From an uncultured Bacteroidales bacterium (GTDB lineage Bacteria > Bacteroidota > Bacteroidia > Bacteroidales > Muribaculaceae), in NCBI GenBank assembly GCA_902781045.1, contig CACZHT010000043.1, positions 1-35,452 of the forward strand: a stretch of 35,452 nucleotides of DNA. Direction: 5' to 3'. Both the position numbers and the translations under genes were made by a program. The notes below the pieces were generated by a model. That model searched no databases. It had not been told where the DNA came from and saw only the letters and a list, made by a program, of their open reading frames with translations. The stretch's first letter is position 1; every line of letters begins with the position of its first letter. Below are positions 14,509-22,191 of the stretch, piece after piece.

Positions 14509-16293
14509 CTACATGCGCTCGGGCACCTCGATGCCCAGCAGCCAGACGGCCCGCTTGATGATCTGTCCCACCGTGCGGGCGAGCTTGAGGCGGAACACGC
14601 GCACGGCGGTGTCCTCCTCGCGCAGGATGCTGTAGTCATGATAGAACTGGTTAAACTCCTTGGCTAGGTCATAGACATAGTTGGCGATGAGTGCCGGGCT
14701 GTAGGTCTTGCCGGCATCGGCCACGGTGGCGGTGAAGTCAATCAGTCGCTGGATGAGGGCGGTCTCCTTGTCGTTGGGTGCCACCATCGAGATGTCGGTG
14801 CCATCGACATCGTCCTGGCTCTTGCGCAGGATGGACTGGATGCGGGCGTAGGTGTACTGGAGGAACGGCCCGGTGTTGCCGTTGAAGTCGATCGACTCCT
14901 TGGGGTTGAAAGTCATATTCTTGCGCGGGTCGACCTTGAGGATGAAGTACTTGAGCGCGCCCAATCCCACCATGCGCAGGACATCTTCGCGCTCGGCCTC
15001 GCTCAGGTCACGCAGGCTCTCGCGCTCGTCGCTCATCTGGCGCGCGGTGCCGATCATCTCGTCCATCAGGTCGTCGGCGTCGACCACGGTGCCCTCGCGC
15101 GACTTCATCTTGCCCTCGGGCAGCTCGACCATGCCGTAGGAGAAGTGGATCAGGTCCTTGCCCCACTTGAAGCCCAACTTGTCGAGCAGCAGCGACAGCA
15201 CCTGGAAGTGGTAGTTCTGCTCGTTGCCCACGACATAGATCATCTTGTCGATGGGATAGTCCTGATAGCGCAGCTTGGCCGTGCCGATGTCCTGTGTCAT
15301 GTAGACCGACGTGCCGTCGCTGCGCAGCAGCAACTTGTGGTCAAGTCCGTCGGGGGTGAGATCGGCCCACACACTGCCATCCTCCTTGCGATAGAAGAAG
15401 CCCTTCTCCAGGCCCTCCATCACCTTCTCCTTGCCCTCGAGATAGGTCTCGCTCTCGTAGTAAATCTTGTCGAAGTCGACACCCAGGCGGCGGTAGGTCT
15501 CGTCGAAGCCGGCATAGACCCACTCGTTCATCGTCCGCCACAGCTTGCGCACCTCGGGGTCTCCCTCCTCCCACTTGCGCAACATTTCGCGGGCCTCCTG
15601 CATGAGCACGCTCTGCTTCTCGGCCTCCTCTTGCGACAGGCCCTGCTCGGTCATGAGTTGCTTGACCTCGGCCTTGTAGTGCTTGTCAAACTCGACATAG
15701 TAGTCGCCGATCAGGTGGTCGCCCTTCTTGCCGGTCGACTGGGGTGTGGCACCATTGCCCCACTTGAGCCACGCGAGCATCGACTTGCAGATGTGAATGC
15801 CACGGTCGTTGACGATGTTGGTCTTGACCACCTTGTATCCACAGGCGTGCATGATGCGCGACAGGCTGTAGCCCAGCAGGTTGTTGCGCACATGCCCCAG
15901 ATGCAGGGGTTTGTTGGTGTTGGGCGATGAGTATTCGATCATCACCAGCTGCGACTTGTCGGTGACGGGTGTGAAGCCATAGTCGGGTGTGCCGGCCACC
16001 TGGTTGAGCAGCCCCGTCCAGAACGACGGGCGGATGGTGATGTTGAGAAATCCCTTGATGACGTTGAACCGCTCGACCGCATCGCAGTGGCTGGCCAGAT
16101 AGTCGCCAATCTCCTGCGCGGTGGCATCGGGAGCCTTGTGCGAAGCCTTGAGGAAGGGGAACACCACGATGGTCACGTTGCCCTCAAACTCCTTTTTGGT
16201 TGTCTGGGGCACAATCTTGTCGGCGGGGAAGTCCACGCCGTACAGTTCTTTCACCGCCTGTGCGGTAGCTTGTGAGAGTATTGAATCAATCAT
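14509..16293 (-). CDS. argS: Arginyl-tRNA synthetase
   Basis: The 594-aa class I synthetase charges tRNA-Arg with arginine. Visible parts are the N-terminal Add1 domain (about 1-95), the SSPNTNKPLHLGHVRNNLLG segment with the HIGH-type HLGH (131-134), a degenerate KMSKS site GKMKSREG (394-401), and the C-terminal DALR anticodon-binding domain (about 470-594) with VYDLAKEFNQFYHDYSIL. The sequence ends VWLLGIEVPERM, as expected. Length and motifs agree with other Bacteroidetes ArgS proteins. The start ATG at 16293 gives MIDSILSQA, a normal N-terminus. It is probably transcribed from the -7 element near 16484 through a leader of about 185 nt. Confidence 0.97.
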   Translation of the reverse strand: MIDSILSQATAQAVKELYGVDFPADKIVPQTTKKEFEGNVTIVVFPFLKASHKAPDATAQEIGDYLASHCDAVERFNVIKGFLNITIRPSFWTGLLNQVAGTPDYGFTPVTDKSQLVMIEYSSPNTNKPLHLGHVRNNLLGYSLSRIMHACGYKVVKTNIVNDRGIHICKSMLAWLKWGNGATPQSTGKKGDHLIGDYYVEFDKHYKAEVKQLMTEQGLSQEEAEKQSVLMQEAREMLRKWEEGDPEVRKLWRTMNEWVYAGFDETYRRLGVDFDKIYYESETYLEGKEKVMEGLEKGFFYRKEDGSVWADLTPDGLDHKLLLRSDGTSVYMTQDIGTAKLRYQDYPIDKMIYVVGNEQNYHFQVLSLLLDKLGFKWGKDLIHFSYGMVELPEGKMKSREGTVVDADDLMDEMIGTARQMSDERESLRDLSEAEREDVLRMVGLGALKYFILKVDPRKNMTFNPKESIDFNGNTGPFLQYTYARIQSILRKSQDDVDGTDISMVAPNDKETALIQRLIDFTATVADAGKTYSPALIANYVYDLAKEFNQFYHDYSILREEDTAVRVFRLKLARTVGQIIKRAVWLLGIEVPERM

Positions 16294-16483
16294 TAGTCTA
16301 ATTGTTTGTCAGTTGTTAGTTTTTAGTTTCTAGTTGTCAGTTGTTGCTATGCCTAACGTCTAAATCGTACTACACAACTACCACACTACACCCCCATCAG
16401 CCGAGGGCGGCCTACCAGTAAAACGGTCAACCAGCACCTAGCGCGTTCTAACGTCTAAAATCTAAAAACCGAGTAAAATCGTG

Positions 16484-16491
16484 CAAAGTTA
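16484..16491 (-). promoter_or_regulatory. -7 element TAACTTTG upstream of argS
   Basis: The minus strand reads TAACTTTG, an exact TAnnTTTG match. No -33 box is obvious. The leader between it and argS (16294-16480) carries degenerate GTTAGTTTTTAGTTTCTAGTTG-like A/T repeats and no gene. Confidence 0.45.
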
Positions 16492-16555
16492 CTAAAAATA
16501 TTTCGGTTTTTGGTGGTCTGTGTCAGTTTTTTGCTCAATCAGTGCCAAATAAGCA

Positions 16556-16990
16556 TTAGGCAGGCCAGACAAAGAGGCCCTCGGCATGCGCCAGTAGTTC
16601 GACCAATTGCAGGATGTCATCGGTAGGGTGATCAAGTGTCATATTGCTGTCGCCGCGAGCCAGTGTGATGGTGGTGGGTGCCAGCGCAATGGCAATGTGC
16701 ATGAACGCGGGCAGATCGCCTGCCGTGACACATTGCCACACGAGTTGCTCCAGTTGTTCGGGTGCAGGGTTGAGCACCTTGACATCGCCGCAATTCACCT
16801 TGAGGTCATAGTAGCAGTTGAGCTTGAGCAGAATGTTGGCGAACTTGTGTGCCAGTTGCTCAAGATGTCCACCTTGCAACAAGTGGCTCTCGACGGCAAA
16901 GAACTGCCCCGCCCCATCGGCCGGCACTCTCCTAGGCAACAAGTCGATGACCCAAGTCACATGCTCCTTGTTTAATGTCTGATTATCCAT
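16556..16990 (-). CDS. Hypothetical cytosolic protein (144 aa)
   Basis: The family is not recognised. From the ATG at 16990 the product starts MDNQTLNKEHVTWVIDLLPR and has no signal peptide or membrane helix. It appears alpha/beta, with LEQLAHKFANILLKLNCYYD in the middle and a C-terminal LQLVELLAHAEGLFVWPA. A longer frame reaches 17200 but runs across a -7 promoter element at 17011-17018, so the shorter start is preferred. It is divergent from the lipoprotein hydrolase gene. Confidence 0.7.
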   Translation of the reverse strand: MDNQTLNKEHVTWVIDLLPRRVPADGAGQFFAVESHLLQGGHLEQLAHKFANILLKLNCYYDLKVNCGDVKVLNPAPEQLEQLVWQCVTAGDLPAFMHIAIALAPTTITLARGDSNMTLDHPTDDILQLVELLAHAEGLFVWPA

Positions 16991-17010
16991 AGTTCGAGAG
17001 AAATAAAGTG

Positions 17011-17018
17011 CAAAGTTA
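17011..17018 (-). promoter_or_regulatory. -7 element TAACTTTG for the 144-aa gene
   Basis: The minus strand reads TAACTTTG 20 bp before the ATG at 16990. It supports the short start. It is divergent to the plus-strand element at 17064. Confidence 0.5.
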
Positions 17019-17063
17019 GTGTTTTTTAGGGAGAGAATATTATGCTTGATGGCGAAAAAAATG

Positions 17064-17071
17064 TACCTTTG
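17064..17071 (+). promoter_or_regulatory. -7 element TACCTTTG for the lipoprotein hydrolase
   Basis: TACCTTTG matches the consensus exactly and lies 30 bp before the ATG at 17102. It sits after an earlier in-frame ATG (17042), which it therefore rules out as the start. Confidence 0.55.
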
Positions 17072-17101
17072 TGGCCGAAAACCAAACAAACCGGATCTCA
17101 G

Positions 17102-18190
17102 ATGAAGAAAATCGCAATGATGCTTGCGCTCGCCACAGTCGTTCTGGCGGGCTGCACGACCGACAATCAAACTAACCCTAAAAATAGCGACATGCAACAA
17201 CTAGAACTAACCCAAGAGTGGGACAAAACATTCGCACTGAGCGACAAAGTAGAGCACCAGAAGGTGACCTTCCACAACCGCTATGGCATCACCCTGGCGG
17301 CCGACCTCTACACGCCCAAGGGCGCGCAGGGCAAGTTGGCGGCCATCGCCGTAAGCGGCCCGTTTGGCGCGGTGAAGGAGCAGAGCAGCGGCCTCTATGC
17401 CCAGCACATGGCCGAGCAGGGTTTTATCGCCCTGGCCTTCGACCCGTCATTCACCGGCGAGAGCGGTGGTGAGCCGCGCCGCATGGCCTCGCCCGACATC
17501 AACACCGAGGACTTCCTGGCCGCGGTCGACTACCTGTCGTGCCGCGACGATGTGGATGCCGAGCGCATCGGTATCATCGGCATCTGTGGCTTTGGCGGCA
17601 TGGCGGTGAACGCCGCCGCACTCGACCCGCGCATCAAGGCCACGGTGGCGATGACGATGTATGACATGAGCAAGGTCAATGTCGAGGGCTACTTCAAGAG
17701 CGAGGACACGCCCACCCAGCGCATGGACAAGCGCCGCGCCCTGGCCGCGCAGCGCACCGAGGACTACAAGGCCGGCACCTATAAGCGTGCCGGAGGTGTC
17801 GTCGACCCGCTGCCCGACGACGCGCCCTGGTTTGTCAAGGACTATCACGCCTACTACAAGACCAAACGTGGCTACCATGAGCGCAGCGGCAACTCGACCG
17901 ACGGCTGGAACGTCGTCGGGTGCCAGTCGTTCATGAATCAGCCGCTGCTGTGCTGGGCCAATGAGATTGAGACCCCCGTGCTACTCATCCATGGCGAGAA
18001 AGCGCACTCGCGCTACTTCAGCGAGTATGCCTTCGAGCGGATGACCGGTGTGCACGTCGAGGGCCAGAGCAAGGTCGTGGGCAACAAGGAGCTGCTCATC
18101 ATCCCCGGCGCGACCCATGTCGACCTCTATGACGACGTGGCCGGAGTGATTCCCTACGCCCGCCTGGCCGAGTTCTTCGGCAAGATGTAA
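17102..18190 (+). CDS. Lipoprotein alpha/beta hydrolase with a likely cysteine nucleophile
   Basis: From ATG 17102 the 362-aa product has a lipoprotein signal with LAGC (C18) and then an alpha/beta hydrolase domain of the dienelactone-hydrolase/YcjY-like kind. The nucleophile elbow is GIIGICGFGG, with cysteine (C162) where most enzymes have serine, as in dienelactone hydrolase. The acid is expected in LLIHGEKAHSRYF and the histidine is H339 in GATHVDLYD. An N-terminal segment HNRYGITLAADLYTPKGAQG is typical of the family. It is predicted to act in the periplasm or at the outer membrane on an unknown ester or amide. It is followed by a strong hairpin. Confidence 0.8.
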   Translation: MKKIAMMLALATVVLAGCTTDNQTNPKNSDMQQLELTQEWDKTFALSDKVEHQKVTFHNRYGITLAADLYTPKGAQGKLAAIAVSGPFGAVKEQSSGLYAQHMAEQGFIALAFDPSFTGESGGEPRRMASPDINTEDFLAAVDYLSCRDDVDAERIGIIGICGFGGMAVNAAALDPRIKATVAMTMYDMSKVNVEGYFKSEDTPTQRMDKRRALAAQRTEDYKAGTYKRAGGVVDPLPDDAPWFVKDYHAYYKTKRGYHERSGNSTDGWNVVGCQSFMNQPLLCWANEIETPVLLIHGEKAHSRYFSEYAFERMTGVHVEGQSKVVGNKELLIIPGATHVDLYDDVAGVIPYARLAEFFGKM

Positions 18191-18209
18191 TGGGCTGCCC
18201 CCCCCACAA

Positions 18210-18257
18210 GCATCGCCCCGCTGGCCACCGTTCACGGCTGTCCCAGCGGGGCGATGC
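18210..18257 (+). terminator. Strong hairpin after the lipoprotein hydrolase
   Basis: A 15-bp perfect stem (18210-18224 with 18243-18257, GCATCGCCCCGCTGG and its complement) around an 18-nt loop. No T-run follows, so it may act as a bidirectional barrier between the two convergent genes. Confidence 0.6.
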
Positions 18258-18352
18258 CTCTAGATTTCATCCAGATACCAAGTTTCGGTGTCGTGCGTTT
18301 GGCTTCAAGGCGTAGCTTTACTTCTCTAGCCGATAGCTGTCAGAATGCAAAA

Positions 18353-19009
18353 TTACTGCGCGTCATATCCTAAGCACTTGTTGCAAATTTTGGTTCTCTT
18401 TGTCCAGTTTGGCTTGCCGTGCCCATCCTGCATGATGCATGTTGGATCATCGGCCGGACAATGTGGCATGTGCATAAAGGCGTGGAAGAATTCGTGAACC
18501 ATTGGTTTCCATAAATCTTTCTTGTTTTTTAGTCTATAAGTTGACACCACACAATTCTCCTGCCCCATATACGCTAGACCTTGAATGCCGTAGTCTTGAT
18601 AGCCATGTATCGATGTGGATATGTCGCTACTCGTAACACCAATGATCACATGATGCCCCTTGTAATGACTTTGCTTTTGAAAATCCAATATCTTAGTGGC
18701 ACGATATCTTGTTTTGGCCTGATTGAGCAGCGTGTCGGGCAATTGTTTTATTGGTAGCACTTTCACCTGCTGAACGCAAATGTAATCCATTGATTCAATG
18801 CGTTCTTTCAATGTTTTTGACACATCTTTGGCATACTTCTCGGCAGTTTTGTCATAGGGTTGCAGCAGTATCGTACAAACCGGTGTTGTGCAGTCAAGAT
18901 ACTCAGTCGTATCGTTTGTCGTTAAGACATTGTTCTGTACCTCTGTCTTATTGTTACAGCTAACAAGAAGGCCGAAGACTGCAAGCAGTAAAAAAGAAAG
19001 TTTTTTCAT
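18353..19009 (-). CDS. Archaemetzincin-like zinc metallopeptidase lipoprotein
   Basis: The 218-aa product has a lipoprotein signal peptide with LLVSC (C18) and the overall layout of archaemetzincins: a zinc motif VHEFFHAFMHMPHC (171-184), then CIM (191-193) and a C-terminal CNKC (209-212), with the upstream GLAYMGQENCVVSTYRL expected before the active site. The usual motif is HExxHxxGxxHC. Here the glycine is replaced and one residue is inserted, giving H172, E173, H176, H180, H183 and C184, and the gap to the next cysteine is also longer. It may be an active variant using either H180 or H183 as third ligand, or a divergent member. It is a stand-alone gene. Confidence 0.7.
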   Translation of the reverse strand: MKKLSFLLLAVFGLLVSCNNKTEVQNNVLTTNDTTEYLDCTTPVCTILLQPYDKTAEKYAKDVSKTLKERIESMDYICVQQVKVLPIKQLPDTLLNQAKTRYRATKILDFQKQSHYKGHHVIIGVTSSDISTSIHGYQDYGIQGLAYMGQENCVVSTYRLKNKKDLWKPMVHEFFHAFMHMPHCPADDPTCIMQDGHGKPNWTKRTKICNKCLGYDAQ

Positions 19010-19039
19010 TTTCCTATTGTTATTAATTCAAGTCACACG

Positions 19040-20245
19040 TTATTCAATTGGCTCAATGAAATCTATCGGGTCGAATTCTTCTATGCGTTTGAATCGCCGC
19101 CATTCCTTTAAATCGTCCTCGTTCGCTGGCTCAAATGGCTCCAGGTAGCTGAGGATCCATTGATTATTATAACCATCTACGTAAATTACGTGATTTCTGT
19201 ATTTTTCGGCGCAAAAGCACGGGACGTGCAGAACGATATCCCCCAGGTTCTCCAAATCTTTGAATAATCCAAACGAAATCTCTCTTGGATCTTCGGCATA
19301 TAGATAGATATCTTGAAGATTAGGGCACTTAGTGATGACATGGCTCCAGTCTATATCCCAAGAACTGACTCTTTGACCACAAGCCCGCCCCTTGAAAATG
19401 ATGGTTTCTAGTGCCGGACAGTTGTAGATTGCATGTGTTTCCATCATACAATCCTGCAAGATGAGTGTTTTCAGATATTCGCATCCGCAAAAAGCGTATG
19501 CCCTGATTCCCAAAGGACTGATTGTATCCTTATCTTCATAATATGCCGCAGCGGTTTCAATAGGTACTTCATAGGTTGTTCTCCTGTTCATGGCTGGATA
19601 TTTGTCCAGCGCCAGCAGGGTCTGACACCAATCCATTTCTAAAAACAACACGCCGTCGACGACAAAGAATTCAATGCCGAAGTTTTCGCGATAAATCCAT
19701 TCTCCCTTTGGGTTTAAAGGCCATTTTCTATGGTCAGAATCAAAATTCTCGACGCTCCCTCCAAACTCCGATTCCGGGAGCTGTCCATGAAGAATTAAAG
19801 AACAGTCGCTTGGAACAAACACGGTTTTTAGTTTCGGGCAGCCTTGAAATGAGTAGTTCCCAATGCTTCTCACCGTCTCAGGCAGGTAGTCTATGACAAG
19901 GTTTGGGCAATCATTAAATGAGCTGTGACCTATGCCTATCAGATTGTTTGGGAAAATGATTTTCTCCAAACGGATGCTGTCATTAAATGAACCCGAATAT
20001 ATTGCCAAGTCTTCTTCTCCTATGCAAAAACAACCCATATCGTCAGGCCCTGGAAAAGACTCGGTAACGCCATAAAGATCAAGGTATCTCAAACGCCCTT
20101 TTTCACCGCTCATCTCTGTCAACAGCTCATAATCATCCTCATCCAGATAACCACTCACTTCAAGTTCTTCGATCCTTAAGGATTCTTCTTGGCTAATCTG
20201 TAAATGAAGCGGATTGTCTTCAGTACAAAGAATTGTTTTCTTCAT
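19040..20245 (-). CDS. BspA-like leucine-rich repeat protein without a signal peptide
   Basis: The 401-aa product has no hydrophobic N-terminus (MKKTILCTEDNPLHLQISQE), so it appears cytosolic. It carries LRR_5/BspA-type repeats of variable length across about residues 55-345, with landmarks FNDCPNLVIDYLPETVRSIG, NYSFQGCPKLKTVFVP and YAFCGCEYLKTLILQD. The spacing between repeats is irregular and long inserts separate some, unlike the regular secreted BspA protein at 2649-3890. The C-terminal tail is acidic and aromatic. Similar proteins in Bacteroidales are annotated only as leucine-rich repeat proteins. It probably binds protein, with no known partner. Confidence 0.75.
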   Translation of the reverse strand: MKKTILCTEDNPLHLQISQEESLRIEELEVSGYLDEDDYELLTEMSGEKGRLRYLDLYGVTESFPGPDDMGCFCIGEEDLAIYSGSFNDSIRLEKIIFPNNLIGIGHSSFNDCPNLVIDYLPETVRSIGNYSFQGCPKLKTVFVPSDCSLILHGQLPESEFGGSVENFDSDHRKWPLNPKGEWIYRENFGIEFFVVDGVLFLEMDWCQTLLALDKYPAMNRRTTYEVPIETAAAYYEDKDTISPLGIRAYAFCGCEYLKTLILQDCMMETHAIYNCPALETIIFKGRACGQRVSSWDIDWSHVITKCPNLQDIYLYAEDPREISFGLFKDLENLGDIVLHVPCFCAEKYRNHVIYVDGYNNQWILSYLEPFEPANEDDLKEWRRFKRIEEFDPIDFIEPIE

Positions 20246-20316
20246 GATTGTTGAATTATGAATTGTGTATTGTGCATTAAGAAAGGAGCTGGGTACCCAC
20301 TCTGACGTTCACCCCA

Positions 20317-20355
20317 CCCCTCCCCTGCAGGGGAGGGGAAGTAGAGGAATCGCTG
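20317..20355. repeat. C/G-rich palindrome with AGAGGAATCGCTG flank (copy 2)
   Basis: CCCCTCCCCTG/CAGGGGAGGGG (20317-20338) followed by AGAGGAATCGCTG (20343-20355). The same palindrome and flank recur at 23613-23651, and GACGTTCA precedes both copies. Confidence 0.65.
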
Positions 20356-20406
20356 TTACAACTTTTTCCTCTGTGATTAGTGAGTTAGCAAAGGTAATAC
20401 TATAGG

Positions 20407-20964
20407 TCAGTGCAGCTCCTTGGAGTCGAACAGGTCGACAGGAGCGACGGCAAGCTGGTCACGGCCGATGCCCCGGCTCCGTATGGTCTTGTCCATCCCC
20501 ACCAGGTGATAGTCGCTGATGGGCCGTGGCTCGCACAGTTTCACCCCCAGCTGCTTGAGATAGATGTCATAGACCAGCTCGGAGCAGTACCACTTGCCGT
20601 TGTCAAACTTGAATGCCAGGTCGTAGGGCTTGCCCAGATACTGGCTGTAGCGAATCTTCACCGGCTTGTCGGTGTAGCGTTTCATCGAGGTGATGCCGCC
20701 CTTGCCGCGCTGCTTCCATTGCTCCCAGGGCGTAAGCTTGACCACCGATGATGCCTCCAGCACGTAGGGCTCGCCTTTCTTCATCACGATGACGCCGCAG
20801 TGTGTCCACTGGCTGCCGGTTGCTGCCGCTATCAGGGGCGATTGTTTCGACTTTGAGATTTGAAACACCACATCCCCCTCTTTCAACTCACTGTGATTGC
20901 CCGACTGCGAGTAGAGCCAGCCAAAGGCAACCAACACCAACAAGATTGCAATTGTTTTCTTCAT
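20407..20964 (-). CDS. YiiX/YebB-like NlpC/P60-superfamily cysteine hydrolase
   Basis: From the ATG at 20964 the 185-aa product has an N-terminal signal or anchor (5-19). The circularly permuted papain-like fold follows: GDVVFQISKSKQSPLI (30-45), the histidine in QWTHCGVIV (H55), and the nucleophile cysteine in KWYCSELVYDIY (C127). This fits the YiiX/C92-type peptidases, which cleave isopeptide, peptidoglycan or lipid-linked amide bonds outside the cytoplasm. An earlier ATG (20997) is in frame but would put 11 charged residues before the signal. It lies 40 bp after the transglutaminase-like gene and is probably co-transcribed with it. Confidence 0.78.
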   Translation of the reverse strand: MKKTIAILLVLVAFGWLYSQSGNHSELKEGDVVFQISKSKQSPLIAAATGSQWTHCGVIVMKKGEPYVLEASSVVKLTPWEQWKQRGKGGITSMKRYTDKPVKIRYSQYLGKPYDLAFKFDNGKWYCSELVYDIYLKQLGVKLCEPRPISDYHLVGMDKTIRSRGIGRDQLAVAPVDLFDSKELH

Positions 20965-21004
20965 CTTTGATCTTCTGGAATCCGTTATTTTAATCATTCA
21001 GCGT

Positions 21005-21538
21005 TCATAGCGCTTTAGTTGTCAAGCACTTGTTTCCCAAAACGTCATAGACACTCGGGTCAAAATAGTAGGTCGTGTCGCCCACTTGCAATTCAACGAA
21101 GTCGTGGTCTTTGACAAAGTTCTGCCAATGCCGGGTTGGAGCCACACTTTTGAACAAGGCACATAGATTTATTCCACAATCGGCGATATAGCCAACCACC
21201 GGTTTTGCACGCTGACTATAACCGTTGTTCTTGAGTGCCTGGTTGCAAATGGCAGAACACAACTGGGCATAACCCACACAGTTGGCTTTGCCATGCTCGA
21301 TGTCGTTCTTTTCGGCAAATTTCAGACTCTTAGCCGTCAAGTCCAGACTATAATCCATGATTTGCATTTCAGTCATTCCTCTTGTTTGACGGTTGACTTG
21401 CTCAATCAGCCGTTTGGGCAACCGATGGGTCAGAGCACGGTCATGGGTCTTGACAAGCGAGAATGACGTGAGTGCAAACAATATAGCGATTGCTACTACA
21501 ACCTTTGCTAGTGTATTAAATCGGATCGGCATTTTCAT
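21005..21538 (-). CDS. Exported transglutaminase-like cysteine hydrolase
   Basis: The 177-aa product has an N-terminal hydrophobic segment (residues 10-28) and a compact transglutaminase-like core. The nucleophile is C87 in GKANCVGYAQLCSAICN, the histidine H145 in KDHDFVEL and the acid D160 in YYFDPSVYD, in the right order for a Cys-His-Asp triad. It is small, like single-domain bacterial transglutaminase-like peptidases. Several further cysteines (C94, C98, C121, C126) could form disulfides in an exported protein. It is the first gene of a two-gene unit with the YiiX-like protein, which shares the papain-type chemistry. The substrate is unknown. Confidence 0.7.
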   Translation of the reverse strand: MKMPIRFNTLAKVVVAIAILFALTSFSLVKTHDRALTHRLPKRLIEQVNRQTRGMTEMQIMDYSLDLTAKSLKFAEKNDIEHGKANCVGYAQLCSAICNQALKNNGYSQRAKPVVGYIADCGINLCALFKSVAPTRHWQNFVKDHDFVELQVGDTTYYFDPSVYDVLGNKCLTTKAL

Positions 21539-22191
21539 TCTGTAAACTAAACAAGACGATTACTTGCATCATCCTGTTCTCATTACCACGTTTTTTATCC
21601 GTATATATCATTGAGTTCGTCAGGTAACCTGCAAAAAAGCAACATTCCCTCATGTCACAACGAAGTGGCGGAGGAAGTGTGTCAGCCAACTTTGCCCAGA
21701 CTTGGCGGTTGTCATCCACTCCCCAGCATGACAGTATCCGTAGTTTCAAGTTCCATCCCGATGCAGGAAACTATCGTGACAGACGAGCGAGGCAAGAGTG
21801 GCTACAACTTCCGTTTTGAGCAGATTCCGTGTTTAAAAATCAGCGAAATTCAAAAAAAACTCCTCGTTTTCGCTGATTTTTAAACAACAGATTGACTTGC
21901 TGCTGGAAAGTATGGCCACATCTTTCTTTGAAATTAGCGAATCGGTGGAGGGTGCGAGGCAACCTGGGGCTTACCAGCGAACAGTGGCATGGGAGAGAGA
22001 AGAACTCTCAGGCCGAATCTTGGGCTAGGGTGATTGCATTATTATCTTTTTCGCAAAAATGAGGTTACTTTTTAATAGTTGCCATATATTTCAATAATGA
22101 ACCGTATGCAGATACAGGCGGCTCCAGTCCTTTATGAGGGCTAACCACCAAACCACAAACAAGTTAATATCAACTCAAATAATGAATTATT
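21539..22191. other. Intergenic region of about 650 bp with a large hairpin and a dispersed-repeat-like block
   Basis: No convincing gene. From about 21640 to 21760 there is a block reading TGTCACAACGAAGTGGCGGA and then TTGTCATCCACTCCCCAGCA, which resembles a dispersed intergenic repeat of this kind of genome. A large inverted repeat follows at 21831-21885. The rest, up to the start at 22192, looks non-coding. Confidence 0.5.
21831..21885. repeat. 18-bp perfect inverted repeat
   Basis: GTTTAAAAATCAGCGAAA (21831-21848) is mirrored exactly at 21868-21885 around a 19-nt A-rich loop. The stem ends in runs of A and T. It may be a terminator for something upstream on either strand, or the remnant of a small mobile element. 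Confidence 0.6.

Noticed and set aside
16991..17200. N-terminal extension of the 144-aa gene
   Set aside because: It crosses a -7 promoter element at 17011-17018 and has no protein character.
21639..21749. Minus-strand frame beginning MKLRILSCWGVDDNRQVWAK
   Set aside because: It reads through a block resembling a dispersed intergenic repeat and then into the transglutaminase-like gene's upstream sequence; it has no domain features.
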